From Hyalangium versicolor (lineage in GTDB: Bacteria; Myxococcota; Myxococcia; Myxococcales; Myxococcaceae), in assembly GCF_020103695.1 (NCBI RefSeq), contig NZ_JAHXBF010000002.1, positions 682,001-746,000 of the forward strand: a stretch of 64,000 nucleotides of DNA, given 5' to 3'. Positions within the stretch are counted from its first letter, which is position 1; every line of letters begins with the position of its first letter. A model generated the notes under the pieces. That model was not told where the DNA came from, did no database searches, and was given only the letters and a program-made list of their open reading frames with translations. Below are positions 9,801 to 17,939 of the stretch, piece by piece. The position numbers and the translations under genes are program-made.

Positions 9801-12180
9801 CCCCCTGGAGATTACCGCTCACGAGCTCGCACTGAGCCCGGCCCATTCGCACCTGGAAGGCCAGCGCGTAGTCCATGACCCACGGCTCTCCCGGAATGAG
9901 CGCGAAGGCCTGCGTGAAGTAGGTGTTGGCGGGGCGGAACACCACCGCCGCCTGTGCCTTCATTCCCGCCTCGGCATTCAACCGAGCCAGGCGATGGCGC
10001 TCCGAGGACTCCTCGATGAGATCCACTCCCGCGTTGAGCTGGCTCACCACGTCGAAGAGATTCTCGCGCAACTGCTCCGGCGACAGGCTCTCCAGCATCA
10101 GCCGGCCAATCCTCAAATGCAGCACCTGGCGCTCATTCTCCGAGATGAGCGCATGTGCTGCCTGCTGGATCCGGTCATGCAGGAAGCAATACTGCTCCGG
10201 GCCCGCGCGCATCAGCAGCCCTTCCTGGAGCGCGGGCTCCAGCCCCTGCTCTACCTCTACCGCTTCCCCCTGCGCCGAAAGCGAGCCCAGCATGGGAAGC
10301 GCGAAGCTGTTGCCCACGCACGCGGCCAGCCGCAGCAATTGCTGGGTGGGGGCGGGCAGTTGGCGCAACTTGCCCACCATGAAGTCCACCACGTTGTCCG
10401 AGTACCCCCGCGTCTTCACCTCCTCGGGACTCCAGCGCCACCCTCCCCCGGGAGTGCGCACCAACAAGCCATCCTGGTTGAGCGTCTCCATGAACTGCAG
10501 CAGGAAGAAGGGATTGCCTCCCGTCTTCTCGTGCACCAGTTTCGACAGCGGCATCACCAGCTGCTCTCCGGCCCCCGGCAGCGTGTCCGCCACCAGTTCC
10601 TCCACCTGCTCCAGGCTCAGCGGCTCCAATCGGATGTCGGTGATGCGCGCGCCCGCCTTGCGCACCTCCTCCAACACCGACACCAACGGGTGCGACGAGC
10701 TCACCTCGTTGTCTCGGTACGCACCGATCCACAGCACCGGCGGCGTCTCTTTCTGGGACAGCAACTGCTCGATGAGCTTCAGGCTGGCCAGGTCCGCCCA
10801 CTGCAAATCATCCAGGAACACCACCAGTGGGTGCTCGGGGCGCGCGAAGACTCCCAGGAACTGCCGCACCACCTGCCGGAAGCGGAGCTGGGCCTCGGCG
10901 ACGGTGACCTCCGGCACCGGTGGCTGTGGACCCACCAGCACTTCCAACTGCGGCACCAACTCCACCAGCACCCGCCCGTGCCCCTCCCATGCCTGGTTGA
11001 TACGGCTGCGCCACTGCCCCAGATCCTCCTCGCTCCCCGCCAGCAACTGCTGCACCAACCCTCGAATGGCTTGCGCCAGGGTGGCGTAGGGCACGTCCCG
11101 CTGGAACTGATCGAACTTGCCCGTCAGGAAGAAGCTGCGTCGCTGCACCACCGGCTTGTGCAGCTCGTTCACCACCGATGACTTGCCGATACCCGAGTAC
11201 CCGCTCACCACGAACAACTCGGGCCGCGCCGTCTCCACCACCCGCTCGAAGCCCTTCAGCAGCGTCGACACCTGCACCTCACGGCCATACAGCCGCTGCG
11301 GCAACTGGAACTGATGCGGTGCATCGTGCTCACCCGGAACGAATGCGCTCGACGGGCTCTGCCCCAGCTCTTCCCGGCACCGAAGCAGGTCCGCCTTCAG
11401 CCCCTCGGCACTCTGGTAGCGATCCTCGGCCGTCTTCGCCAGCAGCTTCATCACGATGGCCGACAGCGCCACCGGCACCTGCTCGTTCAGCTCGTGTGGC
11501 GCACGCGGCGTCTGCGCCATGTGCGCGTGGAACCACTCCAGTGCATCCCTCCCCTGGAATGGCCTCCGGCCCGTCAACAGCTCGTACAGTGTGATGCCCA
11601 GCGAATAGAAGTCCGTGCGGTAGTCCACCGCCCGGTTCATCCGCCCCGTCTGCTCCGGAGACATGTACGCCAGCGTCCCCTCGATCAGATGCACGGGGGC
11701 CGCCGACAGGTGCTCCACCTTCTGCAGCGTCGCCACTCCGAAGTCGATCAGCCGGGCCTCGCCGCTCGGCTCCAGGATGATGTTCGAGGGCTTGATGTCC
11801 CTGTGGATCACATTGCGGTTGTGGATCTCCGCCAACGTACCGGCCAGCGACAGCGCCACGCTCAGGAAGTGCGGGACATCCAGGGGGTGGCCCACCACCT
11901 CTGACAACGCCTCGCCCTGCACCCGCTCCAGCAGCAGCACCGGCCGCTCATGGATGCGCTCGCACGCATACGGCCGAGCCACGCCCCGCACGTCCCTCAA
12001 CCGCTGCAGGATGGTGAACTCCCGCCGGTAGCGCTCGTGCTCGCGAGCCCCGGGGGATGGCGCCATCGGCGTCTTGATGATGACCGGCAGCCCATCGGCC
12101 TCCCTCATCGCGTGGAACAGCGCGTTGGAGCCCGTGGCTCGGATCGTCCCCAGTACTCGGTAGCCCGGGATATCCAGCAT
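6883..12180 (-). CDS. Trifunctional Ser/Thr kinase / AAA-type ATPase / GAF / histidine kinase (copy A)
   Basis: This giant cytoplasmic signalling protein has about 1,765 residues. In order: a Ser/Thr kinase (1-270; IIK lysine at 36, HRD 126-128, DFG 146-148, SPEQTGR), a predicted ATPase with Walker A SGYSGIGKSS (326-335) and Walker B VVFLDDLQWAD, a long helical TPR-like region (about 640-1320), a GAF domain ending SQAAISIENARLYEDV, a coiled coil, an H-box SNVLHNVGNVL, and a histidine-kinase ATPase domain (NLISNAKHAL, ADNGMGI, HGFGLH). The glycine loop (IRATGSNA) is atypical. The start is the ATG aligning with copy B; AGGA lies 8 nt upstream, and an in-frame extension upstream is not conserved in B. 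The ligand and targets are unknown. It shares long identical DNA with copy B next to it. Confidence 0.9.
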   Translation of the reverse strand: MLDIPGYRVLGTIRATGSNALFHAMREADGLPVIIKTPMAPSPGAREHERYRREFTILQRLRDVRGVARPYACERIHERPVLLLERVQGEALSEVVGHPLDVPHFLSVALSLAGTLAEIHNRNVIHRDIKPSNIILEPSGEARLIDFGVATLQKVEHLSAAPVHLIEGTLAYMSPEQTGRMNRAVDYRTDFYSLGITLYELLTGRRPFQGRDALEWFHAHMAQTPRAPHELNEQVPVALSAIVMKLLAKTAEDRYQSAEGLKADLLRCREELGQSPSSAFVPGEHDAPHQFQLPQRLYGREVQVSTLLKGFERVVETARPELFVVSGYSGIGKSSVVNELHKPVVQRRSFFLTGKFDQFQRDVPYATLAQAIRGLVQQLLAGSEEDLGQWRSRINQAWEGHGRVLVELVPQLEVLVGPQPPVPEVTVAEAQLRFRQVVRQFLGVFARPEHPLVVFLDDLQWADLASLKLIEQLLSQKETPPVLWIGAYRDNEVSSSHPLVSVLEEVRKAGARITDIRLEPLSLEQVEELVADTLPGAGEQLVMPLSKLVHEKTGGNPFFLLQFMETLNQDGLLVRTPGGGWRWSPEEVKTRGYSDNVVDFMVGKLRQLPAPTQQLLRLAACVGNSFALPMLGSLSAQGEAVEVEQGLEPALQEGLLMRAGPEQYCFLHDRIQQAAHALISENERQVLHLRIGRLMLESLSPEQLRENLFDVVSQLNAGVDLIEESSERHRLARLNAEAGMKAQAAVVFRPANTYFTQAFALIPGEPWVMDYALAFQVRMGRAQCELVSGNLQGARELAEDLRARSRNHADMTAAYCLLADCFMSAGAIPSSTATMLECLDRLGMPLPARPTWEQASEAHEEVRQLLGNRPIPSLADLPRMTDPDMQERMRALAVLFPKAYVTDNALLTIVLSRMVALTLQHGFVDASVVGFAWFGELSASLFKKYREGQAWVVLARSLVERYELSIYRGRVIMALQGISCWTAPISTMHEIALSGFQQALQSGDLYFATYFGIMIISNRLALGHNLEDILADSMGRMDLARKVGVRDSMDLCRVAQAFIRNLRGESSAFGSLNSEGFDEQEYEATLTSARMGTTKGSYWNHKLQTRFMAGAYREALAAALKVDEFVWAMHTSVGLREYHLYRALTLAACFEESSPEQKEQFLRDIHRHGEQLEEWAEFAPETFRSAERMVGGELARLAGRTDEATRAYEQAIRVARETGSTQYVGLASELAANFWRSRQSPIVAQAFAREARAAYLQWGALAKVHQLDTAWPNLPPAPPPVLETQTSSTDTSRIDALTVVKAQQAISGEIVLERLVTTLVRAAIENAGAQRGALLLPNGDTLFVAATARAVPGGMEVPPGESTQRDLPWPILSYVRRTRETVLIGDASKPHAFTGDEYLLRSKARSVLCLPLMRQEQFAGALYLENNLATNAFSPARLALLGHIASQAAISIENARLYEDVQKAKQELRQANDELEQRVEERTRELRQAQARLVDTARMVGMAEVASNVLHNVGNVLTSAVISLEMMQRSVGGSRVGKLKQATNMLQEHREELSSFLAPGARGGHLPEYLSKLADELMSQQTQLLEDVDAMGRHIEHIRAIVQVQQTYAKSSLMTEECDLVQLVEDALRIQMAALQRHGVKVLRELEPVGRLKVDKHKVLQILINLISNAKHALDAKPEEERQLRVRLAEEGALVRLQVADNGMGISEEARERLFSHGFTTRKDGHGFGLHSSALAAQMLGGRLTLESEGPGKGAVATLELPLAG

Positions 12181-12254
12181 GAAAAAGGTCCTCGCAGGGT
12201 GATTCTCGCACTGGGACGATCGATGCGACCGCCACTCAGTCACACGCGGGAATG

Positions 12255-12277
12255 ATACATCCGAAAGAATACATCCG
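12255..12277. repeat. Direct repeat upstream of trifunctional kinase copy A
   Basis: The 9-mer ATACATCCG occurs at 12255-12263 and again at 12269-12277, 14 bp apart, 75-97 bp upstream of the copy A start. It does not occur upstream of copy B. It could be a tandem activator or repressor site; this is inference from position only. Confidence 0.3.
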
Positions 12278-12380
12278 CGCGGACAACCCATCCCCACCAC
12301 TGCAACCCGAGAAGCACAAGATCACTTCCGCTCAGGCCCGGGCACCAGCAGATCCGACACGGAGTGACGCACAGGTACGA

Positions 12381-15300
12381 CTAGGAGCATGGAAGTTCCA
12401 GGGTGGCCACGGCGCCCTTGCCCGGCCCCTCGCTCTCCAGCATGAGGCGCCCTCCCAGCATCTGCGCCGCCAGCGCGCTCGAGTGCAGTCCGAAGCCGTG
12501 CCCGTCCTTACGCGTGGTGAACCCGTGCGAGAACAGTCTCTCCCGCGCCTCCTCGGAGATCCCCATCCCGTTGTCCGCCACCTGGAGGCGCACCAGCGCG
12601 CCTTCCGCCATCAGTCTCACCCGGAGCTGCCTCTCTTCTTCCGGCTTCGCATCCAGCGCGTACTTCGCGTTGCTGATCAGGTTGATGAGGATCTGCAGCA
12701 CCTTGTGCTTGTCCACCTTCAGCCGGCCCACGGGCTCCAGTTCCTTGAGCACCTTCACCCCGTGCCGCTGCAGCGCCGCCATCTGGATTCTCAGCGCATC
12801 CTCGACCAGCTGCACCAGGTCGCACTCCTCCGTCATCAGCGAGCTCTTCGCGTACGTCTGCTGCACCTGCACGATGGCTCGGATGTGCTCGACGTGCCTC
12901 CCCATCGCGTCCACGTCCTCCAACAACTGCGTCTGCTGACTCATCAGCTCATCCGCCAGCCTCGACAGATACTCCGGCAGGTGCCCTCCCCTTGCTCCCG
13001 GTGCCAGGAAGCTCGACAGCTCCTCACGGTGTTCGAACAGCAGGTTCGTCGCCTGCTTCAGCTTCCCCACCCGTGAGCCACCCACCGCCCGCTGCATCAT
13101 CTCCAGGTTGATCACCGCGCTGGTCAGCACGTTGCCCACGTTGTGCAGCACGTTCGAGGCCACCTCCGCCATTCCCACTTCTCTCGCTGTATCCACCAGC
13201 CTCGCCTGTGCCTGCCTCAACTCCCGCGTGCGCTCCTCCACACGCTGCTCCAACTCGTCATTGGCCTGCCTCAGCTCCTGCTTTGCCTTCTGCACATCCT
13301 CGTACAATCTCGCGTTCTCTATCGAGATGGCCGCCTGCGAGGCGATGTGACCCAACAGCGCCAGCCGCGCGGGGCTGAACGCGTTGGTCGCAAGGTTGTT
13401 CTCCAGGTACAGCACTCCGGTGAACTGCTCCCGCCTCATCAGCGGCAGGCACAGCACCGACCGGGCCTTGCTGCGCGCCAGATACTCATCCCCCGAGAAT
13501 GGATGCGGCCTCGTGGCATCCCCGATCAGCACGGGCTCCTGGGTCCTCCTCACATAGGACAGGATCGTCCACGGCAGCTCTCGATGAGAGCTCGCATCGG
13601 TGGACGGCCCCGCCACGTTGGCTGAAGAAGCGCTGGTGGCGGTAGCCATCACGGACAACGTGTCTCCGCTTGGCAACAGCAGGGCTCCCCGCTGCGCGCC
13701 CGCGTTCTCGATGGCTGCTCTCACCAGCGTCGTCACCAACCGCTCCAGGACGATCTCCCCGGAGATGGCTTGCTGCGCCTTCACCACCGTCAGCGCATCG
13801 ATCCGCGTGGTGTCCGTGCTGCTCGTCTGCGTCTCCAACGCGGGTGACGACGCGGGCCCGAGGTTCGGCCACAAGGAGTCCAGTTGCTGGACCTTCGCCA
13901 GCGCACCCCACTGCAGATACGCCGCCCGGGCCTCACGCGCGAAGGTGTGCGCGACGATGGGCGCCTGCCTCGAACGCCAGAAGTTCGCCGCCAGCTCGCT
14001 GGCCAATCCCACGTATTGGGGAGCCCCACTCGACCGAGCCACCCGGATGGCCTCCTCGTAGGCGCGCGTGGCCTCATCCCCCCGCCTCTCCAGACGGGCG
14101 AGCTCTCCAGACACCACCCGCTCTACCGCGCGGCTGCCCTCAGGGCATTGCTCCGCCCACTCCTCCAATTGCTCGCGATGGCGGTGGATCTCGCGGAGGA
14201 GCAGCTCCTTCTGCTCCGGTGAGGACTCCTCGAAACCTACCGCCAGCGTGAGAGCACGGTAGAGGTGGTAATCCCTCACCCCGAGGGTGGTGTGCATGGC
14301 CCAGAGGAACTCGCCCACCTTCTCCGCGGCCTCCAACGCCTCCTGGTAGGCACCCGCCACGAAGCGCGCCCGGAGCTTTTGGACCCAGTAGCCCCCTTGC
14401 GTGGTGCTCATGCGCGTGGACGTCAGTCTCGCTTCGTATTCCTTCTCGTCGAAGCCGTCGGATGTCAACGTACCGAACGCGCTCGACTCTCCCCTCAATT
14501 GCCGGATGAAGGCCTGCGAGAGTCGAAGTCCATCCACAGCGTCCAAGACGCCCACCTTGCGCGCGAAGTCCATGTGCGCGACGGATTCCTGGAGGACGTC
14601 CTCCAGGTCGTGCCCCATCGCAATCCGGTTCGACACGAGCGCGCTGGCGAAGTAACTGGCCCAGTAGAATTCACCTGACTGGAGCGAGTGCTGGAAACCC
14701 GAGAGGGTGATCTCCTGAACGGTGGAGAGCGGCGCCGTCCAATAGCTGATTCCCTGCAGGGCCAGGACGACACGGCTCCGGTAGGACTCCAGCTTGTAGC
14801 GCTCCACGAGAGAGCGCGCGAGCACCACCCAAGCATGGCCCTCCTGGTATTGCTTGAACAAGGCGACCGTCAGCTCGCCGAACCAGGCAAAGCCCACCAC
14901 CGCATCGTCCACGAAGCCGTGCTGCAAGGTAAGCGCGACCATGCGGCTCAGGACGATGGTGAGCAACGCGTTGTCGGTGACGTAGGCCTTCGGGAAGAGC
15001 ACGGCCAGCGCGCGCATCCTCACCTGAATCTCGGGGTCGGTCATCCGAGGCATGTCGAGGAGGCTCTCGATGGGGCGCGCTCCCAGCAGCTTCCGCACCT
15101 CGTCGTGGGCCTCCGACGCCTGCTCCCACGTCGGGCGCGTGGGCAGCTGCATGCCCAGCGTCTCCACGCACTCCAGCATGGTAGCGGTGGAGGAAGGGAT
15201 ATCCCCCGTCGACATGAAGCAATCCGCCAGCAGGCAGCAGGCGGCCGTCATGTCCGCATGATTGAGAGCCCTGGCGCGGAGTTCCTCCGCCAGCTCGCGC

Positions 15301-17687
15301 GCTCCTTGGAGATTGCCGCTCACCATCTCGCACTGGGCTCGGCCCATTCGCGCCTGGAAGGCCAGCGCGTAGTCCGTGGCCCACGGCTCTCCCGGAATGA
15401 GCGCGAAGGCCTGCGTGAAGTAGGTGTTGGCGGGACGGAGCGCCACCGCCGCCCGAGCTTTCATTCCCGCCTCGGCATTCAACCGAGCCAGGCGATGACG
15501 CTCCGAGGGCTCCTCGATGAGATCCACTCCCGCGTTGAACTGGCTCACCACGTCGAAGAGGTTCTCGCGCAGCTGCTCTGGCGACAGGCTCTCCAGCATC
15601 AGCCGGCCGATCCTCAAATGCAGCACCTGGCGCTCATTCTCCGAGATGAGCGCATGGGCCGCCTGCTGGATCCGGTCATGCAGGAAGCGATATTGCTCCG
15701 GGCCCGCGCGCATCAGCAGCCCTTCCTGGAGCGATGGCTCCAGCCCCTGCTCCACCTCCACGGCCCCCTTCACACCGGCCAGGGTGCCCAACACCGACAG
15801 CGGGAAGACATTGCCCACGCACGCGGCCAGCCGCAGCAGTTGCTGGGTGGCGGCAGGCAACTGGCGCAGCTTGCCCACCATGAAATCCACCACGTTGTCC
15901 GAGTACCCCCGCGCCTGCACCTCCTCGGGACTCCAGCGCCATCCACCTCCACCACCGGGGGTGCGCACCAGCAGACCGTCCTGGTTGAGCGTCTCCATGA
16001 ACTGCAGCAGGAAGAAGGGATTGCCTCCTGTCTTCTCGTGCACCAGCTTCGACAGCGGCATCACCAGCTGCTCTCCGGCCCCCGGCAGCGTGTCCGCCAC
16101 CAGCTCCTCCACCTGCTCCAGGCTCAGCGGCTCCAGTCGGATGTCGGTGATGCGCGCGCCCGCCTTGCGCACCTCCTCCAACACCGACACCAACGGGTGC
16201 GACGAGCTCACCTCGTTGTCTCGGTACGCACCGATCCACAGCACCGGCGGCGTCTCTTTCTGGGACAGCAACTGCTCGATGAGCTTCAGGCTGGCCAGGT
16301 CCGCCCATTGCAAATCATCCAGGAACACCACCAGCGGGTGCTCGGGGCGCGCGAAGACTCCCAGGAACTGCCGCACCACCCGCCGGAAGCGGTGCTGGGC
16401 CTCGGCGACGGAAACCTCCGGCACCGGCGACTGTGGACCCACCAGCACTTCCAACTGCGGCACCAACTCCACCAGCACCTGCCCGTGCCCCTCCCACTCC
16501 TGGTTGATACGGCTGCGCCACTGCGTCAGCTCCTCCTCGCTCCCCGCCAGCAACTGCTGCACCAGCCCTCGAATGGCTTGCGCGATGGTGGCGTAGGGCA
16601 CGTCCCGCTGGAACTGATCGAACTTGCCCGTCAGGAAGAAGCTGCGCCGCTGCACCACCGGCTTGTGCAACTCATTCACCACCGATGACTTGCCGATGCC
16701 CGAGTAACCGCTCACCACGAACAACTCGGGCCGCGCCGTCTCCACCACCCGCTCGAAGCCCTTCAGCAGCGAGGAGACCTGCTCCTCACGCCCATACAGC
16801 CGCTGCGGCAACTGAAACCGCTGGGCCACATCCTGCTCGCCTGGAACGAATGCGCTCGACGAACTCTGCCCCAGCGCCTCTCGGCACAGCTGCAGGTCCG
16901 CCTTCAGCCCTTCGGCGCTCTGGTAGCGATCCTCGGCCGTCTTCGCCAGCAGCTTCATCACGATCGCTGACAGCGCGGCTGGCACCTGTTCGTTCAGCTC
17001 GTGTGGCGCACGCGGCGTCTGCGCCATGTGCGCGTGGAACCACTCCAGTGCATCCTTCCCCTGGAATGGCCTCCGGCCCGTCAACAGCTCGTACAATGTG
17101 ATGCCCAGCGAATAGAAGTCCGTGCGGTAGTCCACCGCCCGGTTCATCCGCCCCGTCTGCTCCGGAGACATGTACGCCAGCGTTCCCTCGATCAGATGCA
17201 CAGGGGCCGCTGACAGGTGCTCCACCTTCTGGACCGTCGCTACCCCGAAATCGATCAGCCGGGCCTCGCCGCTCGGCTCCAGGATGATGTTCGAGGGCTT
17301 GATGTCCTTGTGGATCACATTGCGGTTGTGGATCTCCGCCAACGTGCTGGCCAGCGACAGCGCCACGCTCAAGAAGCGCGGGACATCCAGGGGGCGGCCC
17401 ACCACCTCTGACAACGCCTCGCCCTGCACCCGCTCCAGCAACAGCACCGGCCTCTCGTGGATGCGCTCGCACGCATACGGCCGAGCTACCCCCTTCACGT
17501 CCCTCAGCCGCTGCAGGATGCCGAACTCGCGGAGATACCGCTCGCGCTCACGAGGGCCAGGGGACGGCATCATCGGCGTCTTGATGATGACCGGCAGCCC
17601 ATCGGCCTCCCTCATCGCGTGGAACAACGCGTTGGAGCCCGTGGCTCGGATCGTCCCCAGTACTCGGTAGCCCGGGATATCCAACAT
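12381..17687 (-). CDS. Trifunctional Ser/Thr kinase / AAA-type ATPase / GAF / histidine kinase (copy B)
   Basis: This is a tandem paralogue of the gene at 6883, 1,768 residues, with the same order: Ser/Thr kinase, ATPase (Walker A GYSGIGKSS, Walker B VVFLDDLQWAD), helical repeat region, GAF, coiled coil, H-box and histidine-kinase ATPase domain. The ATG has GGGAG 7 nt upstream. Differences from copy A cluster in the helical region and just before the GAF domain, while the kinase, ATPase and histidine-kinase parts are nearly identical. The catalytic loop reads HKD instead of HRD, a conservative change that may lower or alter kinase activity. Two extra glycines lie near the end of the ATPase part. 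It is separated from copy A by 200 bp, so each copy probably has its own promoter. Confidence 0.9.
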   Translation of the reverse strand: MLDIPGYRVLGTIRATGSNALFHAMREADGLPVIIKTPMMPSPGPRERERYLREFGILQRLRDVKGVARPYACERIHERPVLLLERVQGEALSEVVGRPLDVPRFLSVALSLASTLAEIHNRNVIHKDIKPSNIILEPSGEARLIDFGVATVQKVEHLSAAPVHLIEGTLAYMSPEQTGRMNRAVDYRTDFYSLGITLYELLTGRRPFQGKDALEWFHAHMAQTPRAPHELNEQVPAALSAIVMKLLAKTAEDRYQSAEGLKADLQLCREALGQSSSSAFVPGEQDVAQRFQLPQRLYGREEQVSSLLKGFERVVETARPELFVVSGYSGIGKSSVVNELHKPVVQRRSFFLTGKFDQFQRDVPYATIAQAIRGLVQQLLAGSEEELTQWRSRINQEWEGHGQVLVELVPQLEVLVGPQSPVPEVSVAEAQHRFRRVVRQFLGVFARPEHPLVVFLDDLQWADLASLKLIEQLLSQKETPPVLWIGAYRDNEVSSSHPLVSVLEEVRKAGARITDIRLEPLSLEQVEELVADTLPGAGEQLVMPLSKLVHEKTGGNPFFLLQFMETLNQDGLLVRTPGGGGGWRWSPEEVQARGYSDNVVDFMVGKLRQLPAATQQLLRLAACVGNVFPLSVLGTLAGVKGAVEVEQGLEPSLQEGLLMRAGPEQYRFLHDRIQQAAHALISENERQVLHLRIGRLMLESLSPEQLRENLFDVVSQFNAGVDLIEEPSERHRLARLNAEAGMKARAAVALRPANTYFTQAFALIPGEPWATDYALAFQARMGRAQCEMVSGNLQGARELAEELRARALNHADMTAACCLLADCFMSTGDIPSSTATMLECVETLGMQLPTRPTWEQASEAHDEVRKLLGARPIESLLDMPRMTDPEIQVRMRALAVLFPKAYVTDNALLTIVLSRMVALTLQHGFVDDAVVGFAWFGELTVALFKQYQEGHAWVVLARSLVERYKLESYRSRVVLALQGISYWTAPLSTVQEITLSGFQHSLQSGEFYWASYFASALVSNRIAMGHDLEDVLQESVAHMDFARKVGVLDAVDGLRLSQAFIRQLRGESSAFGTLTSDGFDEKEYEARLTSTRMSTTQGGYWVQKLRARFVAGAYQEALEAAEKVGEFLWAMHTTLGVRDYHLYRALTLAVGFEESSPEQKELLLREIHRHREQLEEWAEQCPEGSRAVERVVSGELARLERRGDEATRAYEEAIRVARSSGAPQYVGLASELAANFWRSRQAPIVAHTFAREARAAYLQWGALAKVQQLDSLWPNLGPASSPALETQTSSTDTTRIDALTVVKAQQAISGEIVLERLVTTLVRAAIENAGAQRGALLLPSGDTLSVMATATSASSANVAGPSTDASSHRELPWTILSYVRRTQEPVLIGDATRPHPFSGDEYLARSKARSVLCLPLMRREQFTGVLYLENNLATNAFSPARLALLGHIASQAAISIENARLYEDVQKAKQELRQANDELEQRVEERTRELRQAQARLVDTAREVGMAEVASNVLHNVGNVLTSAVINLEMMQRAVGGSRVGKLKQATNLLFEHREELSSFLAPGARGGHLPEYLSRLADELMSQQTQLLEDVDAMGRHVEHIRAIVQVQQTYAKSSLMTEECDLVQLVEDALRIQMAALQRHGVKVLKELEPVGRLKVDKHKVLQILINLISNAKYALDAKPEEERQLRVRLMAEGALVRLQVADNGMGISEEARERLFSHGFTTRKDGHGFGLHSSALAAQMLGGRLMLESEGPGKGAVATLELPCS

Positions 17688-17891
17688 GAATGTGCTCCCA
17701 GCGAGCGGTGACCGCAGCCATGGCGATCACTCCCGACCTCGAAATCTCCCTGGAAGGTACCTGCTTACCACCGCACAGTCTCTCGACAGCCCCGCGGTAG
17801 GAGGGTGGCCCCTCGGAGTACGTCCGAGGCCACGACCGCGCGACGCGTCAACAGGACGCGCATTCTCGAAGGGCGCACATGTGGGCGGAAT

Positions 17892-17917
17892 GGCCCACGC
17901 CTCATCGGACGTGGGCC
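17892..17917 (-). terminator. Hairpin downstream of dnaK
   Basis: A perfect 8-bp inverted repeat GGCCCACG/CGTGGGCC (17892-17899 and 17910-17917) with a 10-nt loop lies 22 bp after the dnaK stop. No clear U-run follows, so it is only a candidate terminator or 3' end stabiliser. Confidence 0.4.
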
Positions 17918-17939
17918 GGATCCACCGCGGATGGCTCGC

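Noticed and set aside
8764..11181. Rightward open frame of 805 codons opposite kinase copy A, with a similar one opposite copy B
   Set aside because: Both are compositional shadows; similarity between them follows from the duplicated kinase genes on the other strand.
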